From Sinonovacula constricta (lineage: Eukaryota > Mollusca > Bivalvia > Cardiida > Solecurtidae): 64,000 nt of DNA. Positions 22,797-34,830 of this stretch are shown here, piece by piece. The stretch lies in the NCBI GenBank assembly GCA_007844125.1, contig CM017567.1, positions 41,931,130 to 41,995,129 of the forward strand, read 5' to 3'. Under the pieces are notes generated by a model that saw only the letters and a list, made by a program, of their open reading frames with translations, ran no database searches and was not told where the DNA came from. Each line of letters starts with the position of its first letter. Within the stretch, counting starts at the first letter, position 1. Position numbers and translations under genes: made by a program.

Positions 22797-24632
22797 CTTT
22801 CTGCCTTTATTCCAGTAGAAGCTTAGTATGGCTTGCGTCCTTCCTGTAGTGTTCGTCTTGTCAGCCATCTTCCTAAGTCACGGTCAACACAAAAATGATA
22901 ATCTTGCTACAGCTACAAGACCCAATTGCAACTCCTGAGGTTGGTATGTTTGATATCGGTGAAGATAAGTTTCTTCTTTAAGTCTGTCCCCATCCCCAAA
23001 GATAGGGCGTGATGTGACATTACTAAATTGATTTTAAAATGTGCGGAATCTCCCATTTACCGCCATTTTAACAAGATAATGTGACCACAAGTTTAATATA
23101 CTACCAGAAATCAAGATTACGCCAAACGTTAGTTTATATAATATTGGTCGTTATTTCTATTAGAAATAATTTTACATGCATTGACGTATATTTAGATTTT
23201 TCTAATAGATTTAAATTGTTGAATTAATTTACAATGTATCAGTCATACATTTCAATAACAAGGTTTATGCTTAGCTTATATTTGTACGATACAGTAATAC
23301 ATTGTCTGTAACATAATGTGTCATCATTAGCGTGCACATACACGAAACAGCGAGGATACCTGGATAAGTTAAGAAAATCATAATACATGGTTACATGTAT
23401 GTACTCAATATTTTATAAAAGACGCACAATGTGAGATAGCCAAGCTTCTTCAGTATTGGCAAAATAAATTATATTTTTCCCCTAATATTGTGTCAAATAA
23501 TCAATGTCCATAAAGTCAAATTTAACCAGCTATGATATGCGTGTTGGTACTAGTGAATAAAAGGTAAAACTGTACCGACTTTACCAAGAATTCATATCCA
23601 GACCATGAATAAAACATATAGGCTCCTATTTAAAGTTTGCATAATAGCACTGCTATGTTAAGGAATGTTTCAATTTTGAGTATATTTTTATTTTGGCTAT
23701 ATTAATATCTTTCATACCGACATATCATATCTTTCTACTGTCATTTTAATTTAAGTGTATATAGCCCTAAATTATGTTCCCATGGAATTTAAATACATTA
23801 TTCTTGGAACAATTTGATTAGTTTATTGCTCATAGTTTCGGTACTTCTATCTCGGATATCACGCCATGTGTTTTAGTAAGCTTTACGGAAGTGTAAAGTA
23901 TTTTATGCAGGAATGCAAGAAATTATCAAAGACAATGACTGAAGGACAACATTTCTCGACAGTGTTTATAAAGTTATAATGCAGTTTATGTAAGGATACA
24001 AGAACAGAATACATTAAATGGGATATTTTATTAAATTTGTTCTTCTAAAGTACAGACCAAGTGATATTCAAAGTACACGCGCATCATTTTTGCTGCTTTG
24101 TTGAATATGGATTATTCTAGATTAGCGAGAAAGTTAAAATTGTAAAATACAATCTAGTTTAATTGAAGGGATATCTTGTAAAACATCCATAAATTATAAA
24201 CATGCTGAAGATAATATTGATAATCAAGGTTTTGTAATGATTCACTTCTAAAAATTCAATAAATGCGATACCTTCCTACCTTGCAATATTGTTTTTTGCA
24301 TTAGCAAGAGAGTGACATATAAAAATGACACGTTTACTCAATGATCGTTTCTAAGAAACAAAAATTGAAGACTAAAACGTGGAAAGAATGGAGGAAATAA
24401 ATTTGGAGCTGAATAAATACCAGAATCAGAAATATGACATTTTGTGAACAGGGACTAAAATATTAAGCTTATTGCTGTGTCAAACTGTACCCTTGTACTA
24501 AGTGTGATAAGTTCATATTCTGAAAATGAAGTTTTTATTTTCTACTAACGATTAAAAATGAAAGAAATAAAAACCATAAAAAAATCAGGAAAATCTTTCA
24601 AGTATATTTTTGTTACTTATTCCTTTATTGCT
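22797..24632. other. AT-rich remainder of copy A, no gene
   Basis: No gene, RNA or element end recognised. Weak similarity to copy B reappears near 24505-24535 (AAGTGTGATAAGTTCATATT). Confidence 0.45.
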
Positions 24633-24674
24633 TTAATCTATTCTTTTGTCCCGCGTGCATTTAATGCTTAGCAT

Positions 24675-24968
24675 CGAAGATTTGGGATTGGATTGGGATT
24701 TGCCGGCATTTTTGCCGATACTGTGCAGCGACATTTCTACATTTATAGCACAGGGGCATTTTTCAGGTGCCCACGGACTAAATCTGGCCGGTCCATTATA
24801 CTGATACCGACGAGTCGGGCGTAATGTTGTCCCCTTAGCCGTGAGCGTTAGGAGGGAAGCCACTACTACCAACTTTAAAGTCTTTGGTTTTACCCGGCCG
24901 GGTTTGAACCCACGACCTCCCGATCCGCAAGCCGACGCCCTCCCACCTGAGCTATTGCGGCCGGTCTC
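24675..24968 (-). mobile_element. tRNA-derived SINE, family 3
   Basis: On the minus strand it starts GACCGGCCGCAATAGCTCAG, with A box TAGCTCAGGTGGG (about 24944-24956) and B box GGTTCAAACCC (about 24898-24908), properly spaced for a tRNA-derived Pol III promoter. The body runs about 200 bp to a GGATT-type end. The open frame over it (containing SSGGRASACGSGGRGFK) is the usual translated signature of a tRNA-like SINE head, not a gene. Confidence 0.85.
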
Positions 24969-25226
24969 GATGACTTGTTTTGTGTTCATATCTACATGCA
25001 CAGGAGCTGCATTTTAACCTAGACATTTGTTGAAAGGAGTATCAGCCACAGGCAGTATTTGAATTACATTATGAAACTCGTGGAAAACTGTTAATGGAAA
25101 TGAATTCATTTGATATTGCTGAAACTTCGGTTTGCTATTTTTCTCTCTACTAGAATGTTTGAGGAGACATTGATATACGATTTTATATCGTATTTATTCC
25201 ATTCGTGAAGTTGTCAACTTGCACAA
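24969..25226. other. Short spacer
   Basis: AT-rich, nothing recognised. Confidence 0.5.
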
Positions 25227-25228
25227 TA

Positions 25229-25960
25229 CAGTCAACTCTCGTTATCTCAAAATCGGTTTTCTCAAATTTCCGGTTATGTCAAACTGTTTTCTACGGTACC
25301 GTTTTTTTCCCTATAGTTTCTATATAATTCGACTCCGCTTAACTCAAATTCGGATGTGTCAAATTATCGGATATATCAAACTAAATTCTTTGTCCCCACA
25401 CGTATAAAACTGTTGAAATCAGTTGGTCTATCTCAAACTTTAAATTGCTATAAGATGCAAAACGGCAACAATAGTGCGCGAGTTTTATCGCCAATTATCG
25501 GCAATCAGGATGTCACGTAAATTAGAGAAGAGGTTAATCGATTATTATTTAATTAGCTGATTTAATGAACAACAATTTCGTTTATCAATTAACGCTGATT
25601 AAAGTGTTTCAGTTAGTACTTGTTGTTGTAATAGTTTTTGAGAACTTGTTGACAAGGCCTTCTCAACTTTTAAATAAATTTATCTTCCACTACCTACCCA
25701 AAATACACGTATTGATTATTGAATAAAAAAATAAGATTGGTTATGGCAACAGACCAAACATGCAAAACCACACAAACTTGCAGAAACTTAGTTTACAGTG
25801 GCAGATATAACAAGGAATTTCAGTCATTACCAGTCATCGTGTAGCAGGTAAGATTTTTAAGATTTACACAAACTATCCTTATATTCGGATATCTCAAACT
25901 TCGGATATCTCAAACTATTTTCTACGGTCCCTTGAAATTTGAGATAACGAGAGTTGACTG
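25229..25960. mobile_element. Pogo/Tigger-like MITE, 732 bp
   Basis: Perfect inverted ends starting CAGTCAACTCTCGTTATC (about 23 bp) at 25229 and, reversed, ending at 25960. A TA dinucleotide lies directly outside each end (25227-25228 and 25961-25962), the target duplication of Tc1/mariner-pogo elements. The CAGT-type start and ends built of repeated TCTCAAA and CGGATAT words are typical of pogo/Tigger-derived MITEs. No transposase is present, so it is non-autonomous. Confidence 0.85.
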
Positions 25961-25962
25961 TA

Positions 25963-26684
25963 TTTTTTTTTTCAATTTCTTTAGACCCACCTTTACCTCA
26001 AAATGCAAAAGGTTTAATATATAACAATGCACGGGACGGACACCTTTGTGACTCTTAGTTCGTTTAACCGCTTCATGTTGTTATAATAAAGTAAAAAGTC
26101 GCTATTAAAACATGAATAAGTATGTTTAATATTATAAAAATTATTGTCTTGAAAGTAAACAAAAACTATGTTTGACCTATTTTACCTTATTTTTATTTAA
26201 ATGTCCGCCATCGATCTGTTTTAGTTGTGTTTTTTTTTTCTGTTAATTACAAAAGATAAACCTGTAGGTTGTCAACCAATCGTTGATAACATTATTTATT
26301 ATTTTGATGATAATCCCTTCCCTATTAACATGCTTTTTCGTGTCAGAAATAAGTAACAGTCCAGTTCTTTCCGCTGATACATTTCTTGGCATCCTCAAAG
26401 CAATCTTCGGTATCACGGACACTATATTTATTAGTCTCGTCTCGGATCTATTGTCCAAGATCTACAGCGATCTTTCATCGTACTTCCTTGTAGATCGATC
26501 GACAGAAATGTCATTCATTCCTAACTGATACCAAAGGAAAAAAATAAGGACATTCATTTTTCCTGGCTGTTTGAAGATACCTTAATAAATCATATATTTT
26601 ATGTTTGTATATTTGTTTCATATGCCCTTGAAATATTTCCAACAGTCCATTACGGGCGAAATGACGTTTCTATATTGCATCAGG
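25963..26684. other. Intergenic, one unassigned GC-richer patch
   Basis: Mostly AT-rich. A GC-richer patch at about 26355-26520 has open frames on both strands (81 and 71 codons) but no domain I recognise. It may be an old element fragment. Confidence 0.4.
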
Positions 26685-27503
26685 AAATCTTGATGGACCT
26701 AACCATGACAAGAGATTGGCAGGCTGCATGGGCCTGTGATGTATCATCCAAATAAGAGACGTTAATCATTTTATTTTCTAAATTAAACGGTGTTATTGTT
26801 AAAATACCGGACCTGGTAGCGCAGTCGGCTCTAAGTACGGGAGGCCCGTGACGTACCCCAGTCGTTTAAAATGGTAGTGTCCCTTGCTAACGTTCAAACA
26901 AATATAAGGTAGCTCCACGACTCGTTGTCCCGATGTCAGGATAATGTGAATGTCTGGTATCGTGGCAGGTGTTCACGGAATGTCATACACAGTGAAAGCA
27001 GCACTATATCTGCTTTAAATGGACACCGCCTCCAAAAAAACTGCAATACTGTTGTTGAAATTATAAATCCATTTCAGTAGTGTTGTATTTTTCATTGGGT
27101 AGTGGATACTCAGGATTGTATACGTTTGTCATGCCTGTTTTTACTGTCGACGCATTTTAAAGAAGGTGTTTTATAGAGCTGGATTTCATAAGCACACAGG
27201 ATTGACCTGGACTATACTGGTCGAATCCGGTGGCATGAATGAGAATTTATTTTAGACCTAACTTAAGTTAAAATGTAAAAAAATATATATAGGAAGTGTT
27301 GAATGTTGAATAAAATTTCTTTTATGGGATGTTAGTGATTCTAATGTACCTTTTGTCCCAATGTACAAATTGATGGTCCGGTATTTTAACAATAACACCG
27401 TTTAATTTAGAAAATGAAATGATTAACGTCTCTTATTTGAATGATACATCACAGGCCCATGCAGCCTGCCAATCTCTTGTCATGGTTAGGTCCATCAAGA
27501 TTT
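26685..27503. repeat. Fold-back structure: 129-bp inverted arms around a 561-bp loop
   Basis: The left arm 26685-26813 and right arm 27375-27503 are reverse complements over 129 bp with about two mismatches (including CATCC versus CATTC). Arms share GATTGGCAGGCTGCATGGG and CGGTGTTATTGTTAAAATAC. The left arm ends exactly where a family-2 SINE begins (CCGGACC / TGGTAGCGCAGTCGG), and the right arm ends at the same CCGGACC in reverse. No coding sequence. Confidence 0.9.
26807..27000 (+). mobile_element. tRNA-derived SINE, family 2, copy 2, B box lost
   Basis: Starts CCGGACCTGGTAGCGCAGTC, with an intact A-box-like TGGTAGCGCAGTCGG. Compared with 9060-9256, the GGGTTCGATCCCGG segment is missing here (AGGCCCGTGACG runs straight through), so this copy should not be transcribed by Pol III on its own. 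The body matches copy 1: AAAATGGTAGTG, CTTGCTAAC and CTCCACGACTCG. Confidence 0.7.
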
Positions 27504-27989
27504 GGAATTTATCCTGCATTTTAACACGTCAGCGTATAATTTCCATCAAATACAATTGTAGGCTACAATATTGTGTATAGCAACATTGCTTTCCAATAAC
27601 CGGTAAAATTTCTTATCTGTAAAAATACATATGAACAGCTACAAAAAACGAGAACTTGTTTAGTCTGGATATAGGAGCTTGGTATTTACTCAAATATTTG
27701 ATGAGGGAATTCAATCTCATTAAAATCACATCCTAACTTTCGCTTCATTACTTTCCGCTGGTTAGGATCTGATGACATCGCATTAGGTGTCACCTCAATT
27801 TGACTTTTGATTAGCCAATGAAATCGTCGGCTGCAAAATGTTGGGGTATAACTGATCGGAAGGTATAGATGCCGCCGTGTTGAAAGATTAGACGAACTTG
27901 TTTCGTAACGAGGTTTCTGATTGGTCAAGTAACATTGACAACTTAAAGGTCACTTCGAGGCGACCTTTATGGGGATGTTATCAGATCAG
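27504..27989. other. Intergenic; small palindrome and opposed CCAAT boxes
   Basis: No gene. 27945-27968 forms a hairpin with arms AAAGGTC and GACCTTT. A CCAAT (about 27815) and an inverted ATTGG (about 27920) flank a GC-richer patch. It may be the end of an interspersed repeat or a decayed promoter. I cannot decide which. Confidence 0.35.
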
Positions 27990-30057
27990 TGAGTATTGCA
28001 GCACATTTTCCATTTGAAAATGTATACTTCCCTATTGTATGTTGACGCATATCTGGACATTTAACATAATCAAATAGCACTTTCCTTAAATAAAGTATTC
28101 GCTTTCTAAACTGTTCCTGAAATAACTTTCGAGGAGATTTTCGTAAATTAATCTGATTTGACCTGTTATTATTATGATTTCCTAGTGGATATTTGATAAA
28201 ATTGTCAAGATCCATCGATCGAGCAGTCGTGCAATTTAACAAGCAGGTATGAGATAAATAATAACTATCTTTGTTTTGAATCACAAACTGTTTGGTCGTA
28301 TAAAAGAATATATATTACCTTATTGGATAGATTGAATACCAAAAAGACAAACCGACAATTCATTCCTAGCAATCTTGTTCGGTATATGCATAGTATATTA
28401 GACTGTGATTTAGTACAAAATTGTAAGTAAATCCGTATCACAAACCTGAGATCCTGAAATTAAAATTGCCAAAGTATTATTTCTAAAGACATATTGTTTT
28501 GAATTTTAAAGAGATATTCAAGGAAGTCAAGATATGTTTACCTACAATTTGATTGTAAGCCAGATTGCAGATGTACTTTTGCACACGCAAAAAATCCCAA
28601 AAATTCCCATTTGCCAAATAAAATGCATACAACACGTAGGCAGACATTTTATTTCAAAGAAGATAATTTCTTGTTCCAGCACCATGTTTGTTTAGTATAT
28701 TTAATATTTATTGAATTTGTGAGGAATATTGTACTTCTCTGAAATAATTGGCAAAAGCATGTGTAATAGATTGAATCTCCGTTTTCTTTATTAAATAATA
28801 ACTGGAAATCATTAAGTAACAACAAACAGAAGTATTTATTTATATGTGTATCTGTTTTATGAATAAGTGTTTATATCAAAAACTGTTTACCCTGCGTGAA
28901 GTTATATAAATGCATGTGTGGTTTTGTTTATATTATTTTTACTTATTTCGTAAGCTGAGGTAATTTGTAACAAGACATAATCCTAAAAAATAGAAATTAG
29001 ATAAAATGTACATAAAATAGTTTAGCAAGAGTAAATTACGTATTTAGAAGTTCGTTTCGTGGTTTCTTTATTTTTAATAAAAACATAAACAGCTGCTAAT
29101 CCTTTTTGATTGAGACAAAAACTATAATTTTCACCCACTTGATATGGCAATATCAGTTCATGTCAATAATTTTCAAATAATATCTTTACTAAATTACACG
29201 GTACATACTGTAATAAGGACACGTTATACTCAATTAGTAATCATTACATAATATACTGTTATAAAGTTTTGTGAATTAATTAATGGGGACGGCGCATGTT
29301 ATCTTACAATAATACAAGTTAATTAATGATATATTTACAGTTTCCAATGACAGCACTAAATCAACCAGTTTGACACATATCAACACAGTGGCGTCCTTAT
29401 ATCCTGCCCAACATATTTATATTTATATGTAACAAATGCATACATAATTAAAGTTACAAGACATAATTCAGCACTCACAGTTTAACATGACATAATTTGT
29501 AACATAAATAATCTGACATTATAGTTATGGAGGATGTAGCAGATTTCAAACCTAGACTAAACATTTTACAGGAAATAAATGTAAACAATTACACTTCAAT
29601 TGCTTCAACTTAGCACGTTAACCTATTATTATATTGCTTATGATTAAAGGATCTGAACTTGTTAATTGTATGCTAATACATTCTACTACTGTCCAGTCGT
29701 AAGTAACACTCTGTATTAAACAAAGTTTTGAAGTGGCCACATCAACTTGACTCTATTATAGAAGAATGTCAATTTTGATTTAAAGAATCATATTTATTGC
29801 TTAAATTTTACTAGAGACATGTAGTGTCTCCAATAGTTTGCGACCAGATATATCCGAGGCAGTATCTATACAATACATATTTTATACCGGTAACCCAGAT
29901 TTTGCATCCTGCATCATCGTCAGACGCTAACTTTCAGGTGACAATGCTCCGTATATCTGTGGTTGTCCATTTGTACAGGTCTACACAAATATTTGAAACA
30001 GATTGTTAGGACTTACCTAGAAATAATCTACCACACTCTCCTAAGACAACACTAGTG

Positions 30058-30310
30058 TTAGTCGAAACATTGACAGAAAGATACTTTCAGAAAATTTACA
30101 TATTGGATTGTAGTCAACAATGTATACTTCCATACCTGTGAACCAAAACATAAAGTTGGTCTTATCATTGAAACAAATAATTTAAAATACTCGTCGACTG
30201 GAACGTGTCTTAAAGGTTTTTGAAACGATTCTTTTACCGAATTTGCTTTTCTTGCTTGCATGGCCAGTGTGTTTAAAGCTGAAGGTCTAATGCCAGGTAA
30301 TTGTAGATAG
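30058..30310 (-). pseudogene. LINE reverse-transcriptase C-terminal fragment
   Basis: On the minus strand a frame contains GIRPSALNTLAMQARKA followed by KLFVSMIRPTLCFGSQVW. This matches the region after the catalytic core of Jockey/CR1/L2-type LINE reverse transcriptases, where a stretch like 'LFDSMVxPILxYGSEVW' is conserved. Only about 80 residues remain. There is no catalytic core and no endonuclease, and the frame ends at 30058. It is a dead 5'-truncated or decayed insert in copy B. I see no equivalent in copy A. Confidence 0.65.
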
Positions 30311-30945
30311 TAAGTAAGGTGTAAATTATAATCTCATATATCTTTACTGGTAAGTTTTATCAATGCTGCAAAAATTATACATAATTGTATGCTTCTTGTA
30401 TAAATCTTTATATTTTGATTTAAAAACTAAAGAACGTTTGCAGATCTTTCAATGAAAATATGTCTTAATTGATGGATTTTAATCTAAGTCATTAGAAACA
30501 GTTTCAAAATAAGTTATGCTTTCTGAATACCAAGTATCAGTCTTACAGAACAAAACAATGTTGCTTATTTCAAAAAAGAAACCATTAATATTGTGAGTAG
30601 AACGACTCGGTCGTTTATGATAACCTCAGTAATTTGTAAGTTTATCCGTATTGTCACAGTAGTAAAGTATAACGTGAAAATGTTGCACATACACTGAGGT
30701 AAGATTGTTTCTATTAAATTTTAAGTTATGTTTCAAATGTATTCTATTTATGATAAGACAACCTTGTTATGGTCAGCAACTACATTTAATTACTTGTTTT
30801 AGTTTCTTTCATAAAAAAAATAAAAATAAAATGTAGCCATACAATGGGAGTTTAGGTTTTGTTTTTAAACCCATATTCCTTCATCAATGTAATTTGACAC
30901 ATCTAACCAAGTATTTCCTATCTAACTTTACATCTCTGTATTTCG

Positions 30946-31026
30946 AATTTCCTTTCTGCGCCATGCGTTTCGTCATGTCATAGTACTGAACTGTCCCGTG
31001 CTTCAATTACCAGACAATAGCCGCCA
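30946..31026. other. Strongly conserved block, copy B
   Basis: Counterpart of 18020-18101: 52 bp identical, then a one-base length difference in a C run, a single substitution and another identical stretch ending AATAGCCGCC. Confidence 0.55.
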
Positions 31027-31507
31027 TTCCGTAAAGAATACGATTAATTATAATTTCCAAGAGAGTTGGGAGACCCAGGATCACAATAAATCAATTAACT
31101 GTTGTTTTTATTAGTTTAAAGAATCTCTAGTGGTACAGTGTATTAAGGTTTGTATTTCCAGGAGGAGTTTATTTATTTCAATTTGTCTATTTTGTCGGCC
31201 AAGACAAGGACAGAGAGGAGATTGAAAGACCTAGTCCGCTTTTGCAAATTTGAATGTAGCAAAATGTTTTTCCATAACAAGTGTTTTAATCATTGGTGAT
31301 ATAGAAAGTTCCCTAGTCATCGTTCAACAATGTATAACGGAAGAAATGAACTGACCGTCTTAGTAAATGCACGTTTTGCAGTAGTGATTGTTGGAATATG
31401 TTACAATGTTTACGATATTGATTGTTTTATGCGATACCATTCCGCCTGTCAACGATCGAGTTTTATTATTGAAAAAGATGTACGTGGCTATTTAGTTAGA
31501 AAATTAG

Positions 31508-31508
<1 letters not shown>

Positions 31509-31557
<49 letters not shown>
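31509..31557. repeat. (TTA)n microsatellite
   Basis: About 16 uninterrupted TTA units. Copy A has only GTTATTAGTAATAAC here, so the expansion is specific to copy B. Confidence 0.95.
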
Positions 31558-32207
31558 CGATGCCTATAGAACGCTGCCATCATGTAGTCGACCTGTCGAT
31601 AAAGACCACATATGTAAGGAAGCAATACCCATTTTACATATATGTTTATACTACGATTTGATTTTAATTTACAAGTCACTTACTTTCTATCTAGATTATT
31701 GCTTTTGAGATCTTTTTTGATATGTACTTCAGTAGCTATTAAATGTTATAGAGTATAAATGTGTGTGCACTCGTCCACGCACCCTTGTGTGTGTGTTTAC
31801 GCGCACGAGTATGTGTGCGTGTGTGTTAAAAGTTAAAACAAATTGTTTACTCATTATTATTTTTTAAATTTTAAAAGACAGACATAGAGCAAACTTTCAA
31901 AAGTGTAAATGTATATGTATAGCCATGGGTGTTAATCGTTGTTGTCGCGGGCGTGGGGGTGGGGACGGGGGGTGTTTGATAAAAATGATCATGCCATTAG
32001 ATATCCAAGCTGAGTCAAATAATGTCATGTTCAGAGGCTGCGTATTGATGAGAGTATTGTCGCCTGAAGTATTCATGGAAATTCATCAAGCCCCATTGTT
32101 TTGTCATATTTATTGTCTCTAAGCAGTTCATTTAAAATCAGTGATATGCAATTTCAAATAAGCGATTGTTGATTACTCAGTTAGGTTTTAAGCACGAACT
32201 AACAAAA

Positions 32208-32273
32208 TCTTCTTCTTCGTCTTCGTCTTCTTCTTCTTCTTCTTCTTCTTCTTCTTCTTCTTCTTCTTCTTCT
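32208..32273. repeat. (TTC)n microsatellite
   Basis: About 20 TTC units with two CGT interruptions near the left end. Copy A has only a short pyrimidine run at about 20445. Confidence 0.95.
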
Positions 32274-34599
32274 CACCTTCTCCTATGTTCTGCCAATGCT
32301 ATCTCAATTTATTGTCAGTGATGTACAACAGGTAAACATACTATTAGACAAGTGCTACTATACAACTTACACCATCACGCCATATTATTCTCAATAACAT
32401 CTTTAGGTTATTTAATATTGGGGTTTTTAACTGTATTAAAACAAAAACAATCAAAGGTTGCGTATAACGTTTTGTGTCAGCTAGCTTTTCTTACAAGAAC
32501 ATATGATATTTTAAATTATGACATTTCTTTTCAAAACATATCAGGACACCGAGAGCTTGTGCTATTTAGCCTGTATGAGGCTTGTCAGTAAAATCTTTAG
32601 CATCATTCACAAGATAAATGAACTTGATCTCCTTATTCTTATAGTTATGTAGATAGGACATATATTAATGCATGGTCATGCAATCATAAACAATTTGTAA
32701 CCATTATGCCAGCCATGTTTACATACTTTAAAAAAATCTGAGTTGCTAGAAGGTTAAGTAATTAATAAAAGCTTAAGCCGTCCATCGAAAAGTACGTCCA
32801 CCAAAACAGTGTACAGAGTTTACTGTGTTCCTATACAGTCAGATACTGTCTCTTTTAAGCATGATTATCGACGATGGCCATACAACAAACAATAGTCGCA
32901 TTTCACCGTTAGACCCAGCTAGAACAAGAAACATTCAACTGTCGGCAAGATCAAAGAAACGATTCAACTGTCGGCAAGACCAAGCTAGAACAAGAAACGA
33001 TTCAATTGTCGGCAATCTCCATTTGGTTGGAAAGACCATTTCTCGATTAATTTTACAGTAAAGTGAACGAGTAGCAAGACACTTGTTTCTCCGACAAGGA
33101 AACTCACAGAAAAAAATATTGGTTTTTCATTGTTTGCTGATCGTATAATGACAAAATCTTGCGGCATAGAATGCGGTTAACTGTTTTTGTCTATTGGGTA
33201 AGACAGAAAAGTCATTGTTTTAGGACAACTCTGAGCTTGTGTTGTTTTTTCACCGCAATATTGGCCACGGGCAAGACATAGTTGTTGTTGTTGTTGTTAT
33301 GTACAGTTGTATGTTTCCTGAGACTTTGAACGATTGTATCTATTAAATAAAATATCAGAGAATGTGTCATATTCCCAATACCCTAAATCACACACTTTTC
33401 GACCCCATGGTATTTGTCTTCTCACTGGAAAAGTTAACGCCTTCAACATAGCTAGTACATCAAAGGCGCTGCCCTTACCGTCTATTTTACAGGAAATATA
33501 AAACAACGCTGTAATGATTAAAGGCGTATAGACTTTTGAGCCAAAATTCCACCTTAAGTAAATAATATTGTTTTAAATACATTACAACGATGCTTTTGTT
33601 ATTGTTGTTAATTATTTGTTGTTTTTGTTTTTGCTTTCGTTGTTGTTTGTTTTTCTCAAATATAAGCTCAGAGTAATTCTTATAACAGCGTGTTTTACGT
33701 TGTTTAGAAGAGGCTTGCTCTGTTCAGTGAATTTAAATGAAAATTGTATATGCATGATGAAAGAAAAAGGCTTTATTATATAAATTACCAATAAGCAATT
33801 AATTTATTGCATTAAACAATTGTATTATATCCGATGCCGTCTTATCAATAAGTTAAATGAAGGAAATGATTTGATTCATTAAATCCCTCAAAGCCACGGT
33901 TAAACTCAATAAGGCTTTGGGATGAATTTCTCATTAACTGTAACCTAGCAACGATTCTAGCGGAGTCGTATATCATGCTGTCATTAGCTGCCCCGTTACT
34001 CTTAAACAAATGGAATGCGAAAATATATAGAATGTATTCAGCAAATATTTAGTTTCTTTATACATTTAAAGTTTCCGTCGATATCATCTTAAGACGGGCA
34101 CAGTGAACATTTGACAGCAACTTATGTTCGGTTTCGCAATGTGGTAAATTGTTCCATAGTTTACTGTGGAATATTTTTGTGCGAGCGTTTTAGAGAAGAA
34201 AATATTATAAGGTTTCTCTAATGTTTTTTTAGTTTCGTCTATTTTAAGATAGACATCGGTCAATAATAATAAGAAAGTCCTTAGAGCATTGCAACATATC
34301 CCAGTCACAAAGAATATGCATGTGAATACGTTTGTCCTGTGTTTTGAATTTTAGTATATGTTGCAGTGCTCATTGGACTTAGTCATATTTTTTTCACATG
34401 CAAGCCAAATAAAAAGCAATAAATATCAACATCAAAATCTGGATTGGGGCATTTAGTTAATACAGTGCTTAAAGCTTTAAAATTATCGCAAGGATTGTAT
34501 TTAAATTATTTGGCACTATTGTTATAAGTGTGATATGCTCATATTCTAATAGGTAAATAAGAAAAGGGCCTATCAAAATTTTCAGATATTTGAATTTTA

Positions 34600-34830
34600 T
34601 CTACCAGTAGACAAGGGTAATAAACAAGGTAAATGTAAATGAGATAAACACACAGAGAGGAGACATAACACACATAAAGAAAAGAAACATCAGTTACCGC
34701 CTTGGAACGGTCAATCGGCAAAAAGGCCGACTGAGGTGCTGGTTTTTGGAGCGCTCCAACCTCGCACTTCCTGGAGGTTTTTCTATCAAACAAACAGTGT
34801 AAATAACAATATCCCGTCAAAGTGAAACAA
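34600..34830 (+). repeat. Dispersed repeat D, copy 3 (most complete)
   Basis: Contains both halves in one piece: CAGTAGACAAGGGTAATA, GGTAAATGTAAATGAGAT and GAGACATAACACAC, then GTTACCGCCTTGGAACGGTC and GACTGAGGTGCTGG. This shows the copy at 12.7-13.6 kb is interrupted. No coding function is apparent. Confidence 0.6.

Larger units (their letters stand above)
15365..24550 (+). repeat. Duplicated segment, copy A (about 9.2 kb including insertions)
   Basis: Collinear with 27990-34560 in direct orientation. Anchor pairs seen by eye: 15664-15810/28190-28318, 16000-16240/28441-28660, 16596-16640/29039-29075, 18020-18101/30946-31026, 18590-18820/31390-31660, 19860-19930/32000-32080, 20506-20555/32316-32365, 21011-21080/33850-33915 and 21250-21305/34125-34185. 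The last anchor is weak: around 24505-24535/34522-34550. Most anchors are diverged (roughly 70-85% by eye). Copy A is longer because of a solo LTR (19116-19725) and the 60-bp array (21541-22796). No protein is evident in either copy. Confidence 0.8.
27990..34560 (+). repeat. Duplicated segment, copy B (about 6.6 kb)
   Basis: Direct-orientation counterpart of copy A. It lacks A's solo LTR and 60-bp array and instead holds a LINE fragment (30058-30310) and expanded (TTA)n and (TTC)n microsatellites. The offset between copies shifts in steps as expected from separate insertions. Confidence 0.8.

Noticed and set aside
24633..25001. 122-codon minus-strand frame
   Set aside because: It is the translated head and body of a tRNA-derived SINE with clear A and B boxes.
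26243..26528. Overlapping frames on both strands in a GC-richer patch
   Set aside because: Neither shows a recognisable domain. Possible element remnant, not supported as a gene.
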